Made by a program: the position numbers and the translations under genes
Shown here: piece after piece, positions 39,414 through 49,110 of the stretch
How positions within the stretch are numbered: position 1 is the first letter of the stretch
How the letters are laid out: each line of letters opens with the position of its first letter
The notes under the pieces: generated by a model
The model's input: only the letters and a program-made list of their open reading frames with translations
Databases searched by the model: none
What the model was told of the DNA's origin: nothing
Source: Mesorhizobium sp. WSM2240
Lineage (GTDB): Bacteria > Pseudomonadota > Alphaproteobacteria > Rhizobiales > Rhizobiaceae
Direction of reading: 5' to 3'
DNA length: 64,000 nucleotides
Assembly: GCF_040438645.1 (NCBI RefSeq)
Contig: NZ_CP159253.1
Location: 558,001 to 622,000, forward strand

Positions 39414-41318
39414 ATGCGCCACCTATTGGCAGAAAATCTCGTCGCGGCCGATACCGTTCGCGAGTTCATCGCCGACCAGGAACAGAAGTCGCTGCTGCGC
39501 TTCCTGACCTGCGGTTCGGTCGACGACGGCAAGTCGACGCTGATCGGCCGGCTGCTGTCCGACACCAAGCAGATATTCGAGGACCAGCTGGCCACGCTGG
39601 AGCGCGATTCCAAGAAGCACGGCACGACCGGCGACGACATTGATTTCGCGTTGCTGGTGGATGGACTGGAGGCCGAGCGCGAGCAGGGCATCACCATCGA
39701 CGTCGCATACCGTTTCTTCGCCACGCCCAAGCGCAAATTCATCGTGGCTGACACGCCCGGACACGAACAATATACCCGCAATATGGCGACGGGCGCTTCG
39801 ACCGCCGATCTGGCCATCGTGCTGGTCGACGCCCGGCAGGGTGTGCTGCGCCAGACGCGCCGCCATTCGATCATCGCTTCGCTGCTCGGCATCCGCCACG
39901 TGGTGCTTGCGGTCAACAAGATCGACCTGGTCGGCTTCGACCGCGACGTATTTGCGAGGATTGTCGCCGACTACACGGAGTTCGCCAAGGATCTCGGCTT
40001 CTCGTCGATCGTGCCGATACCGATGTCGGCCCGTTTCGGCGACAATGTCTCCCGGCGCTCCACGCAAACGGGCTGGTATGCCGGCCCGACCCTTATCGAC
40101 CACCTCGAAACGGTGGCGGTCGGCGAAGCGAGCGAACAGCCGTTCCGGTTTCCCGTGCAGTATGTAAACCGGCCGAATCTCGATTTCCGCGGCTTCGCAG
40201 GAACGGTCGCGTCGGGCTCGGTTGCGGAGGGCGACGTAGTTGTTGTCGCGAAATCCGGCAAGCAATCGCGGGTCAAGCGCATCGTTGCGCAGGGCCGCGA
40301 TATCGAACGGGCGGTGGAAGGCCAGGCGGTCACCATAGTCCTGGAAGACGAGATCGAGGTTTCCCGCGGCAATCTTCTGGTTGCGCCCGAAGCACGGCCG
40401 CAGGTCGCCGACCAGTTCGCGGCCAACCTCGTCTGGTTCGATGAGCAGGCGCTTTTGCCCAGCCGCTCATACATACTGCGCACCGAGACCGACCAGGCGA
40501 GCGCAACCATTTCGGAATTGAAATACCGCCTCAATGTCAATGACTTCGCGCAGGAAGCTGCCAAATCGCTGGCGATGAACGAGGTCGGCGTCGTCAACAT
40601 CTCTGCGCAGTCGCCGATCGCTTTCGACAGCTTCGCCGAAAATCGTACGACCGGCGCCTTCATCCTGATCGATCGCATCACCAATGCGACCGTCGGGGCC
40701 GGCATGATCCTGCATTCTCTGCGCCGCGCCGACAACATCCACTGGCAGTCGCTGGAAGTTACGAAGAGCGCCCGCGCCGCGGCCAAGCATCAGAAGCCGG
40801 GGGTGCTCTGGTTCACCGGGCTTTCGGGATCGGGCAAATCGACCATCGCCAATCTGCTCGAAAAGAAGCTGCACGCGAGCGGCCGTCACACCTACATGCT
40901 CGATGGCGACAATGTCCGCCACGGGCTGAACCGCGATCTCGGCTTCACCGACGAGGACCGTGTGGAAAACATCCGCCGCGTCGCCGAAGTGGCGCGGCTG
41001 ATGGTGGATGCCGGCCTGATAGTGATCGTCTCCTTCATCTCGCCATTTCGCGCCGAGCGCCGTATGGCGCGCGAAATGATGGGCGAGGGCGAGTTCATCG
41101 AAGTGTTCGTCGACACGCCTTTCGAGGAATGCGCCGCGCGCGATCCGAAAGGGCTCTATGCGAAGGCGCTCGGCGGCGAGATCAAGAACTTCACCGGCGT
41201 GGATTCTCCCTACGAGCGGCCGGAAAATCCGGACGTAATACTGACGACGACCGGCAAATCGCCGGAAGAGACACTAGGTGCTCTCGAAGGATGGCTCCAT
41301 GAACGTAGTCTTGTCTAA
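39414..41318 (+). CDS. nodQ: Bifunctional sulfate adenylyltransferase large subunit / APS kinase NodQ
   Basis: A 634-residue fusion. Residues 25-440 are an EF-Tu-like GTPase ([30 protein letters not shown]) that drives ATP sulfurylase. Residues 460-634 are APS kinase ([35 protein letters not shown]) that phosphorylates APS to PAPS. This CysN-CysC fusion is standard for NodQ. The 3' end overlaps the beginning of a broken cysQ. Confidence 0.97.
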   Translation: MRHLLAENLVAADTVREFIADQEQKSLLRFLTCGSVDDGKSTLIGRLLSDTKQIFEDQLATLERDSKKHGTTGDDIDFALLVDGLEAEREQGITIDVAYRFFATPKRKFIVADTPGHEQYTRNMATGASTADLAIVLVDARQGVLRQTRRHSIIASLLGIRHVVLAVNKIDLVGFDRDVFARIVADYTEFAKDLGFSSIVPIPMSARFGDNVSRRSTQTGWYAGPTLIDHLETVAVGEASEQPFRFPVQYVNRPNLDFRGFAGTVASGSVAEGDVVVVAKSGKQSRVKRIVAQGRDIERAVEGQAVTIVLEDEIEVSRGNLLVAPEARPQVADQFAANLVWFDEQALLPSRSYILRTETDQASATISELKYRLNVNDFAQEAAKSLAMNEVGVVNISAQSPIAFDSFAENRTTGAFILIDRITNATVGAGMILHSLRRADNIHWQSLEVTKSARAAAKHQKPGVLWFTGLSGSGKSTIANLLEKKLHASGRHTYMLDGDNVRHGLNRDLGFTDEDRVENIRRVAEVARLMVDAGLIVIVSFISPFRAERRMAREMMGEGEFIEVFVDTPFEECAARDPKGLYAKALGGEIKNFTGVDSPYERPENPDVILTTTGKSPEETLGALEGWLHERSLV

Positions 41319-42108
41319 CGAACTCTCGACGACGAAGGTTGATCCATTTGACGACAAAGCAATCGTCGGTCTGTTTGAAGGGCCGCGCCATGATGGCTAT
41401 CTTCGACGCGGGGTTTATCCATCAGACGAAGGCGGACGCCTCGCCGGTGACCGAAGCGGACCGCGCCGCCGAGCGGGCGATCCTCGAACGGCTTCGCCTC
41501 GCATTGGCCGGCGTAACTTGCCCGGCGGGAGAGGAAATCGCTGGCGCGTAGTGCCGGTGCTGGAAGGCGATGCGATCCTGTTGATCGATCCGCTCGACGG
41601 CACCAAGGAATTCATCAACCGCAACAGCGACGGTCAATATCGCGCTGGTGCGCAATGGGATACTCGAAGTAGGCGTAGTTTATGCTGCGGCAAAGGGTGT
41701 GTTGTACTCCGGCCGTCCGGGCGAAGCGACCGAGGTATCAATTGCGCCGGATTGCCAGCCGGCGGCCGCCGCAAAATGTCCGTACGAAAGGCAGCCAAGC
41801 GGCGTACGATCGTCGCGAGCCGCTCCCGCCGCACTCCCGAGACCGACGAATTCATCGCCAAGGTCGAGGGCGCCGAGATCGTCCCAGTGGGGCCTTCGTT
41901 GAAGTTCTGCCTTTTGGCGAGCGGAGCGGCTGATCTTTATCCGCGCTTCGGTCGTACTATGGAATGGGATGCGGCCGCCGGCGATGCCGTGCTGCGGGCG
42001 GCCGGTGGACGAACCGTGCTTATCGAAGGCGGCCCGCTTCGCTACGGCAAACGCGGGCAACAGGACGAAGCGGACTTCGCCAACTCCTGGTTCATAGCAG
42101 ACACGTCA
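41299..42108 (+). pseudogene. cysQ: Broken cysQ (3'(2'),5'-bisphosphate nucleotidase)
   Basis: CysQ-like pieces alternate between frames: MAIFDAGFIHQTKADASPVT near 41396-41453, then LLIDPLDGTKEFINRN near 41578-41625, then GILEVGVVYAAAKGVLY near 41655-41710, then KFCLLASGAADLYPRFG and MEWDAAAGDAVLRAAGG at 41903-42010. The metal-binding DPLDGT motif is intact but at least three frameshifts break the gene. CysQ removes PAP, the by-product of NodH, so its place behind nodQ is logical; this copy cannot be functional unless the shifts are sequencing errors. Confidence 0.85.
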
Positions 42109-42364
42109 CCGGCTGCGACGGATCAAAAGGTCGCACTCTGGAGAATAGTTCATCCAATTAGTCGGAGTGAACAGACGCTCGTCTCTCCGGCAGAACCTCC
42201 TGCCGTCGCAGGATCTGGTCCGGTTCAACGATGCATTTGCAAACTGATCGGCCGGCACTGGCAACAAGGCTGCCTCCTGGAATAACCCGGGTCGGTTCGC
42301 TTGTGCAAAGCCGACGGTATAGAAGAGCGCACGAGGCGCCCTTCGTTTAGGCCGCCTTCGATTG

Positions 42365-43060
42365 TCAGAAGCGGTAGGTGAAACCTGTGCCAATTAGCCA
42401 TGGATTGAGCTTGGCCTTGCCCGTCATGTCCGCGCCGGCCACCGTGACGTCGAACTCTGGCTCCAGGAAAAGCTTCTTCACGTCGAAGTTAAGGCCCCAG
42501 TGCTGGTCCAGCATGTAATCGAATCCGACCTGCAGCGCGCCACCGAACGTGTCCTTGACGTCGAGAGCATTGGCGCTGCCGGTATCCTGATTGTAGAACA
42601 CCGTGTAGTTCACGCCGGCGCCGACATAAGGCTTGAAGGCGCCGAAGTCAGTTAAATGATACTGCAAGGTTAGCGTGGGCGGCAGCAGCCAAACCTTGCC
42701 GATCTCGCCCAGGTCGCCGATCGTTCCTTGGCCGACGATGTTGGCGTAGGTGGTGCCGAGTACGAGTTCGGCGGCGATGTTGTCCGTGAAGAAATAGGAG
42801 ATATCCAGTTCCGGCGTCACGGTGTCCAAATAGGAAAGATCGGAGCCAGACACCGTATTGACGTGGCCCGAATCCTCAGTGATGACCCCCAACCCCCGCA
42901 GGCGGATCTGCCAAGGGTTTGGCGCTTCCGGCACCGGAGCTCCTGCCTGTGCGACGCTCGCGGCTTGCGCAGGTTCGGCCGCGCCGCCCTGTTGTCCCAT
43001 CACGATGAGGACGACGGCCGTTATTGCGCCCCGCGCTACGCCCATTCGGTTTCTCGCCAT
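42365..43060 (-). CDS. ompW: OmpW-family outer-membrane protein
   Basis: A 231-residue eight-stranded beta-barrel with a signal peptide (start MARNRMGVARGAI, hydrophobic core, AEPAQA region). Family marks include WQIRLRGLGVI, the TPELDISYFFTDNIAAELVLG segment, LPPTLTLQYHL, KPYVGAGVNYT, and a C-terminal aromatic (WLIGTGFTYRF) for outer-membrane insertion. The ATG 43060 has AAGGAGAG 6 nt upstream. A perfect FNR/FixK palindrome lies 66 bases upstream of the ATG, so microaerobic induction is likely, in line with FNR control of ompW in enterobacteria. Confidence 0.92.
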   Translation of the reverse strand: MARNRMGVARGAITAVVLIVMGQQGGAAEPAQAASVAQAGAPVPEAPNPWQIRLRGLGVITEDSGHVNTVSGSDLSYLDTVTPELDISYFFTDNIAAELVLGTTYANIVGQGTIGDLGEIGKVWLLPPTLTLQYHLTDFGAFKPYVGAGVNYTVFYNQDTGSANALDVKDTFGGALQVGFDYMLDQHWGLNFDVKKLFLEPEFDVTVAGADMTGKAKLNPWLIGTGFTYRF

Positions 43061-43125
43061 GATATTCTCTCCTTGATTTTCAATACGATGCAACTGCACC
43101 ATGCCGCGCGGTGGAGAGATGCCGG

Positions 43126-43139
43126 TTGATTTGAATCAA
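43126..43139 (-). promoter_or_regulatory. FNR/FixK box upstream of ompW
   Basis: TTGATTTGAATCAA, a perfect TTGAT-N4-ATCAA anaerobox, positioned 66-79 bases before the ompW ATG. Rhizobial FixK or FnrN proteins bind this sequence under low oxygen. It is the only clear copy I found in the window. Confidence 0.85.
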
Positions 43140-43367
43140 TCGCTGAACATTTTCGCGGGGCGGAGCCCGCCAGGCCCGCGACTGGGCACTTGGACTTGAT
43201 CGGAATCGGGTGAACCTCCATATTGGAACGGCCACCAGTTTTCAGTCGTGGCCTTCCATGGATGAGGCCGATCAGGCCGCCTGACATCCATTTTGAGTTT
43301 GCTGGGTTCGCCAGGCCGAGAGGAATCTTCGATCCTCAGGCGCTACCCTGGATTTATGGAGTTGCAT

Positions 43368-43622
43368 ATGAACGATTCGCGCATTCCCGAGACGGTCTTG
43401 AAGGCGATTTCAGAGGGGACGCATATCGTCCGGGCATATCGCGAGCACCTGGGCTACTCGATTGAGGACCTGGCAATAGCCTGCGGACTTGCCACTGAGG
43501 AGATCGAAAACATCGAGTCCGGCCTGAAATACAATAAGAGCTATCGTAACCGGATCGCCAGGTCACTGTCCTTGCCTGCCGGAACGTTCGACGAGTTGTC
43601 GGACGTCTCGGATGCTGCGTGA
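43368..43622 (+). CDS. Small XRE-type helix-turn-helix protein
   Basis: An 84-residue single-domain DNA-binding protein. The helix-turn-helix lies around residues 23-60 (YREHLGYSIEDLAIACGLAT, then EEIENIESGLK). ATG 43368 is preferred over 43356 because GGAG sits 7 nt before it. There is no sensor domain, and no operon partner within 480 bases downstream. Its target is unknown; ompW, divergent across 308 bases, is one candidate. Confidence 0.75.
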   Translation: MNDSRIPETVLKAISEGTHIVRAYREHLGYSIEDLAIACGLATEEIENIESGLKYNKSYRNRIARSLSLPAGTFDELSDVSDAA

Positions 43623-44105
43623 TGCGCCAGCTAAGATTTGCAGCTATGTGATGATCTCATCCTGCTGGTGCTCAGCACTTCGCTAGAAGTGCTGGTCCTG
43701 AAGAGCGCAAGGCAATAGTTTTGCGGCGTCGGCCCAATAGAGCAAGTTCGACCGCAGATTTCTCCCATCTTGCTATCCGAAAGGGAATGATTTCTCGTGA
43801 TTGGACCACCAGGGTGCAGGACGGTTGACACAAGCGGTCAATTTCGAAGGCGCATGCTCTCTGGACAGTTGCCGGCACCAACCTCAATCGTATCGATCAG
43901 TTTGCGCAACTACGGAGCGCACCCATGGACAGCGACAATTGGTTGAGTTCTACATGTGGATGAAGGATGGAAATCGCGCGTGGTGATGATCTCCTATGAG
44001 TTCCCCTCTTAACCACTGCCTGCCTCGTCATCGACGGCCGCAGCGTCCGGCAGCCCGCCTAAACGCGTCATCACCCACACCTCCCATGGATATATTGGCC
44101 ACATG
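43623..44105. other. Intergenic region between HTH gene and ABC exporter 3' end
   Basis: About 480 bases with no supported gene. Short frames on both strands lack ribosome sites. No clear terminator hairpin behind the ABC exporter gene. Confidence 0.4.
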
Positions 44106-46007
44106 TCACGTCCGGGAGTCCACTTGACAGGAGGCGTCAAGTTCCCCCTCGGGGACATCGTCGAACGAGGCGTAGTTGAGGTTGTAGAGGCTGGAGTAAA
44201 GTCCGCGGGCAGCGATTAGCTGGTCGTGTTTGCCGGTCTCGATCACCTGGCCATTCTGAAGTACGATGATGCGGTCAGCGCCTCGGATGGTAGCGAGACG
44301 GTGGGCGATGACAAGCCCCGTGCGGCCCTCAAGAAGTTTGACCAGAGCCTTCTGGATCAGCATTTCCGTGTAGCTGTCGATGTTGGCGGTGGCCTCATCG
44401 AGGACGAGGATCTTGGCATCGGCGACGAGAGCACGGGCGAAACTGATAAGCTGGCGCTGACCGAGAGAAAGGTTGCCGCCGCGTTCGCCGAGTTCGGTAT
44501 CGTACCCGTCGGCAAGGCTCATGATGAAGTCGTGGGCGCCGACGGCCTTGGCGGCCTCGATTACCTTGTCGCGCGTGGCTTCCGTCTTGTTGTAACGAAT
44601 GTTCTCGAAGACAGTTCCGGTGAACAGGAACGGCTCCTGCAGCACCATGGCGACCTGGCGGCCGAGCGATTCCTGGGTGACATCGCGCACATCATGTCCG
44701 CCGACCAACACTTGGCCATGCTGAACATCATAGAAACGGTGGACGAGGGCCATCGCGCTCGATTTTCCAGAGCCCGTCGGCCCGACCAACGCAACCGTCT
44801 CGCCGGGATTGACGCAGAAGGAGACATTTTTCAGCACCGGACGGTTGGGATTGTAGCCGAAGGTGACGTTCCTGAACGCGACCGAGCCGTCCATCTCTGG
44901 CGACAGCGTGTTGGCATCCGGTTTGTCCGGGACATCGATCTTGACGTCGAGCACATCTGTCAGCCGCTTGCCGGAGGCCATGGCGCGCTGCATGATCGAA
45001 TATTGCAGAGTGAGCGAGCGGATCGGATCAAAGAAGCGCTGAATGTAGAAAAGGTAGGCGACCAATGCGCCCACATCGATGCGGCCATTCAGTATGGAGC
45101 CGCCGACCACGATGACGACGGCCATGGCGAGGCCGGTGAGGCCATCGACGATCGGCACCATGACCTGTGCATATTTGGCAGCAATCAGGTGAGTCCTGAG
45201 GTTGGCATGGGCCTTGTCGTCATAAAGAAGGAAATTCACCTGCTGGCGGTCCATGGACTGGATGGTGCGCGCGCCGTTGATGGCTTCGGCCAGCGCGCCG
45301 TTGGCGACCGAATTCGTCTCGTGTGCAGCCATAAAAGCGTCGCGGGCACGCGGCAGCCAGACGATGCGGACGACAAACAGGACCGGCAGGACCGACAGCG
45401 TCACGAGGCCGAGGCGAAAGTCGAGCCATAGCATCACGAAAACGATGCCGAAGAGAAGCGCGATATCCGCAACGGAAAATAATGAGTTTTCGAGGAATTC
45501 CTGCATGGAATTGACGTCGCCTTGCAGGCGGGACATCAGGCGTCCGACCTCGGTCTTGTCCATGAAGGAGAGCGAAACCTTCTGCAGATGGCCGAACATG
45601 GCGCGGCGAATATCGAACAGGACATTCTCGGCCATTTTCCCCACCACCGTTTCCTGTGTGTAGCTGGCGGCGAAATTGATCAAAATCGCGAGAAGGAACA
45701 CCGCAAGCAGGGCGGTGCTATCGATGCCCCCCGCAGTCAGGGCGTGGTCGATCGCGTAGCGGATGATCAGCGGGATGAGAAGCTGCGTGCCGGTGAAGAT
45801 CAGCAATGCGGCAACCGAGACGACTACCATGGCCCGATAGGGACGCACGAAGGCCCAGATGCGCCGGATGGTGTTCTTGTCGAAAGCCCGGCCGAACGTC
45901 TCCTCCTCTATTCGGTGCGAGCCGACGACCGCCCGAGGAGGACGTCTGCCGTCGTTACACACGTCATTGCGTTCGGTTTCGGGTTCGCCGGCATGCCCCT
46001 GATCCAT
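44106..46007 (-). CDS. ABC exporter half-transporter, subunit 2 (catalytic NBD)
   Basis: A 633-residue membrane-ATPase fusion of the type IV ABC exporter fold: six helices in residues 60-350, then the ATPase. Walker A is GPTGSGKSS, Walker B ILVLDEATANID with a normal catalytic Glu, and the H-loop IAHRLATI. The signature is LSLGQRQL, not LSGGQ. That alteration is what is expected opposite a degenerate site in heterodimeric exporters. The start ATG 46007 overlaps the partner's TGA by one base, so the two are translated together. The substrate is unknown (lipid, peptide or drug). It is the last gene of the run that starts at nifB. Confidence 0.92.
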   Translation of the reverse strand: MDQGHAGEPETERNDVCNDGRRPPRAVVGSHRIEEETFGRAFDKNTIRRIWAFVRPYRAMVVVSVAALLIFTGTQLLIPLIIRYAIDHALTAGGIDSTALLAVFLLAILINFAASYTQETVVGKMAENVLFDIRRAMFGHLQKVSLSFMDKTEVGRLMSRLQGDVNSMQEFLENSLFSVADIALLFGIVFVMLWLDFRLGLVTLSVLPVLFVVRIVWLPRARDAFMAAHETNSVANGALAEAINGARTIQSMDRQQVNFLLYDDKAHANLRTHLIAAKYAQVMVPIVDGLTGLAMAVVIVVGGSILNGRIDVGALVAYLFYIQRFFDPIRSLTLQYSIMQRAMASGKRLTDVLDVKIDVPDKPDANTLSPEMDGSVAFRNVTFGYNPNRPVLKNVSFCVNPGETVALVGPTGSGKSSAMALVHRFYDVQHGQVLVGGHDVRDVTQESLGRQVAMVLQEPFLFTGTVFENIRYNKTEATRDKVIEAAKAVGAHDFIMSLADGYDTELGERGGNLSLGQRQLISFARALVADAKILVLDEATANIDSYTEMLIQKALVKLLEGRTGLVIAHRLATIRGADRIIVLQNGQVIETGKHDQLIAARGLYSSLYNLNYASFDDVPEGELDASCQVDSRT

Positions 46008-47914
46008 CAGCGCGCGCCCCTATACGCGATCATGATGTCATCATCCGGGCGCACCTGGAGATCGTATAAGGCCTTGTAGTATCCTCGCTTCGCCAAAAGC
46101 TCCTGATGGGTGCCGCGCTCAACTATCTCTCCGTTGTCGACGAAAAGGATCTGATCGGCGTGCATGAGCGAAGCCAGTCGGTGGGCGATGATGATCGTCA
46201 CCCTATTCCTGGCGAACTGTCGTAACGCTGCACGGATGCGCTGCTCGGTGGCGACATCGATCGCGGCGGTTGAGTCGTCGAAAACGACGACCGACGGGAG
46301 CAGCATCATGCTGCGAGCAATAGTGAGACGCTGGCGCTGGCCGCCAGAGAGACAGACGCCGCGTTCGCCCACGACCGTTCCGTAGCCTGCTGGGAGGCCG
46401 ACGATGTAGTTGTGCAGCTGGGCGGATTCGCTGGCGCGCTCGATTCGCTGTTGCTTCGCCCAAGGATCGCCATAAGCGATGTTGTTCTCAATCGTAGTGG
46501 TGAATAGGAATACATCCTGCTGTACGACCGCGACCGCCTTGCGAAGCGTCGCGAGGGTGACTTTGCGAATGTCCTGCCCATCCAGCGTGATGACGCCTCC
46601 GGTCACGTCATAAAAGCGCGGGATCAGGTGAGCCATCGTCGACTTGCCCGAACCCGGCGGACCGACGATCGCGATCGTCTCGCCCCTGCGCGCCTCAAAG
46701 TTGATGTTCTTCAGAATCAAGCGGTTTCCAGTGCCGGGATGGGCAAACGAGACATTGTGGAAGCGCAAAGTGCCTTCGCTGATCTCGAGGGGTATGGCGT
46801 CGGGGGCATCTCCGATCATGATTTCCTGGTCGAGCAGACCGAAGAGGCGCGAACCGCAAGTGGAAGCGCGGGCGAATGCATTGGCCATCACGCCGATCTG
46901 GCGGACGGGCATTTGCAGGATGGTCATGAAGGTCAGGAACATCGCAAGCGTTCCGACGCTGATCTCACCGGCGATGACCTTGTTGCCACCGACCCAGAGG
47001 ACCAATCCCATGGCGAAAAAGAAGGACAAGGTCATAGCCGCCGTATTGGGCACGTAGACGTCAACGCGGTCGTGGGCGAGGTCGAGCGCGCTCTTGGAGA
47101 CGCGGTCAAACTTCCCCATTTCATGAGCTTGTGCCGCAAAAGCCCGGACGACGCGGGTGCCCCCGAGATTTTCCTCCATCACGCGGCCTAGGGCCGAAAG
47201 CCGCTCCTGCAGGTCGAGCCAGGTGGCGCGCAACTTAAGCTGTGTGACCGACGAAAGCCAGGCGACGAAAGGCACGAAGCTCAGCGCGAGGAGACCGAGA
47301 AACAGGTCGGTGGAGATCATCAGGTAGGCGCCGATCCCGATCAGCATGGTGAGCAGCAGCGCGCGAACCAGGGCGGTGGAAAAATACATCCGCACGCCTT
47401 CGACATCGAGCATGCCGATGGTGATCAGATCGGCAGAATGTACCCGGTCGTGAAAGGAAAAGCTGAGGCGCTGGATCTTTTCGTAACAAGCGAGCCGCAG
47501 TTCGTACGCGACGTGATGCCCGACCGCTTCGGCAAAAAAATTCTGCGCCATTGTAAAAAGGCCGCGTAGCGTGCTGACGGCGAGCAGCAGGAGAGCCAAA
47601 ATCCAGAGCGCTTGTTTTGCCGCAGCCCCCGTGACACCGCCCCCGATCGCGGTCTGGCTCTGGTCGACGGCCCACCCGAGAAGCTGGGGAATGAGCAGCT
47701 GGAGTATTGCCGCTACAATTGTCGAGCCGATAGCGAATGCGACCTTCCACGGGTGCCGCAAATTCATGCGCGTAATACGCAGCAGCATGTTCAAGCCCCG
47801 GCCCCAGCCGGCCGCTTCCACATGCGCGAGCGGATTTCGAGGCTCCGTCGCGCTGCCAATAAAATCGTTGCTCACGGGGTGTGTTCCAGACTGAATTTGG
47901 GCCTTCTGAGGCAA
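46007..47914 (-). CDS. ABC exporter half-transporter, subunit 1 (degenerate NBD)
   Basis: A 635-residue partner of the gene at 44106. Six helices span ~60-340 and the ATPase follows. Walker A is GPPGSGKST, the signature a canonical LSGGQRQRL. Walker B reads VVVFDDSTAAID, with Asp where the catalytic Glu should be. Together with LSLGQ in the partner this makes one degenerate and one active ATP site, as in TM287/288-type heterodimers. The open frame begins with TTG 47914; a later start within the first ~42 residues is possible. It starts 37 bases after the SIR2-like gene. Confidence 0.9.
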   Translation of the reverse strand: MPQKAQIQSGTHPVSNDFIGSATEPRNPLAHVEAAGWGRGLNMLLRITRMNLRHPWKVAFAIGSTIVAAILQLLIPQLLGWAVDQSQTAIGGGVTGAAAKQALWILALLLLAVSTLRGLFTMAQNFFAEAVGHHVAYELRLACYEKIQRLSFSFHDRVHSADLITIGMLDVEGVRMYFSTALVRALLLTMLIGIGAYLMISTDLFLGLLALSFVPFVAWLSSVTQLKLRATWLDLQERLSALGRVMEENLGGTRVVRAFAAQAHEMGKFDRVSKSALDLAHDRVDVYVPNTAAMTLSFFFAMGLVLWVGGNKVIAGEISVGTLAMFLTFMTILQMPVRQIGVMANAFARASTCGSRLFGLLDQEIMIGDAPDAIPLEISEGTLRFHNVSFAHPGTGNRLILKNINFEARRGETIAIVGPPGSGKSTMAHLIPRFYDVTGGVITLDGQDIRKVTLATLRKAVAVVQQDVFLFTTTIENNIAYGDPWAKQQRIERASESAQLHNYIVGLPAGYGTVVGERGVCLSGGQRQRLTIARSMMLLPSVVVFDDSTAAIDVATEQRIRAALRQFARNRVTIIIAHRLASLMHADQILFVDNGEIVERGTHQELLAKRGYYKALYDLQVRPDDDIMIAYRGAR

Positions 47915-47951
47915 GCCGGACGGCCCCCGCCATCAAAGGCGCCCCACATGC

Positions 47952-48857
47952 CTAATCCTGGCCACCATCTGCAGCAGTGCCTGCTCCGACAAGCCGATCC
48001 GCGGCTTCACAAAGCGGCACGTCGATGACCGTGATTGCGCTCGCTGCAAGGAAACGGGCTTCGTTCTTGGTCAGTGTCGCTGCGTCGATTACCGCAAAAT
48101 GTGGACCTCTGGACCGCTTCATGATCTGCCAGGCGTAAGTGCGCAGCATCTGATCATTGAAGCGACAGCCCACGAAGAAAAAGCCACGCTTAATACGCCG
48201 TTTCTTCACCACGTCAGGGATCGGCGTCTGGATATCGATTTCGGTTAGGACTTCGACATAGTCGGAATCCGCTACGAGGAAATTTGCGGCCGGCCAAATG
48301 CTGCCGTGAGGCGAGTAGAGAACTGTCTTCGCCGCTGATCCGGGTTCGAGTTCGCTTCCGGACAAGTCGTAGGTTTTCGTCCAGACGTCACCGATTTCGT
48401 TCGCCCGCGTGACGCCTTGTATCTCGACGACGTCCGTTCGGCCACGCTTTGCCAGGGCCGCGCGCATGACGCCATCGTACCAGCTGTCGACCACGAGGGA
48501 GAGCGGCAGCGTTGCGAGCCATGCGTGGAGGAGGGTCGGCGCTGCCGGCGGTGCGAATATCTCGGCCATCCAAGCTTGAAGTGTGCGGCGATGCCGGCGC
48601 TGTTCGATAAACTGCGCGACCGACCACATATTGGTACGAATCTTGGAAGGGGCTGGCGCCCTCGCGTTGAGCGCCGCGGCGACGGCTTCCGGGGTGCACG
48701 GTACAGGCGGTTCCGCGGAGCTGAGCCGCAAGAGCCCCGGACCGAGAAATGGGATCACCTTGTCGGCCGCGAGCGCTGCGTTCAGCAGCTCAAGCAACTC
48801 TTTGGCAAAATTGCCCCGGATGACGACGAGGTCGCGCCAATTCAGGATCGTGTTCAT
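47952..48857 (-). CDS. SIR2-like domain protein within the nifB gene cluster
   Basis: A 301-residue protein with the layout of SIR2_2 domains. It shows a glycine-rich NAD-site loop (VIPFLGPGLLRLSS near residue 35), a FSVDSWYDGVMRAAL-like segment (here LVVDSWYDGVMRAAL, with Asp where Asn is usual), the histidine loop LYSPHGSI, DYVEVLTEI, and GFFFVGCRFNDQMLRTY. It has GAGGGAG 5 nt before ATG 48857 and lies 40 bases after fixU, so it is probably co-transcribed with nifB. SIR2-like proteins include NAD-cleaving defence effectors and deacylases. A role in nitrogen fixation is not known to me. Confidence 0.75.
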   Translation of the reverse strand: MNTILNWRDLVVIRGNFAKELLELLNAALAADKVIPFLGPGLLRLSSAEPPVPCTPEAVAAALNARAPAPSKIRTNMWSVAQFIEQRRHRRTLQAWMAEIFAPPAAPTLLHAWLATLPLSLVVDSWYDGVMRAALAKRGRTDVVEIQGVTRANEIGDVWTKTYDLSGSELEPGSAAKTVLYSPHGSIWPAANFLVADSDYVEVLTEIDIQTPIPDVVKKRRIKRGFFFVGCRFNDQMLRTYAWQIMKRSRGPHFAVIDAATLTKNEARFLAASAITVIDVPLCEAADRLVGAGTAADGGQD

Positions 48858-48897
48858 GTTCGCTCCCTCTCGCCGCGCTCTCGATGAACCCGCAGCA

Positions 48898-49110
48898 TCA
48901 GTCCTCGTCGGAGATCTTTCTTGCCTCGACGGTGATCGGCAAACGCGTATCCCGCGGAAGCTCGGGCAGGACGAGTCGCCAGCCGTTCCTGAGCGTTACG
49001 GCCCCGCCCCACAAGTCTTCCTTCTCGATTTGGACGATCGGCTCCTCGAGATCCTTCTTCGGGACATACGCCGACAATCCAGCACCGGTCCTGCGGATCA
49101 TTACTTTCAT
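48898..49110 (-). CDS. fixU: FixU/NifT protein
   Basis: A 70-residue NifT/FixU family protein (MKVMIRRTGAGLSAYVPKKD, then GGAVTLRNGWRLVLPELP). It is a small beta-rich protein of uncertain biochemical role in nitrogenase maturation. In M. loti R7A, fixU is NifA-regulated and needed for a fully effective symbiosis. The start overlaps the nifZ stop by 4 bases (ATGA). Confidence 0.95.
   Translation of the reverse strand: MKVMIRRTGAGLSAYVPKKDLEEPIVQIEKEDLWGGAVTLRNGWRLVLPELPRDTRLPITVEARKISDED

Noticed and set aside
44226..45431. Long + strand frame opposite the ABC exporter
   Set aside because: It is a 400-codon antisense shadow produced by high G/C third positions; motifs for ABC ATPases are all on the minus strand.
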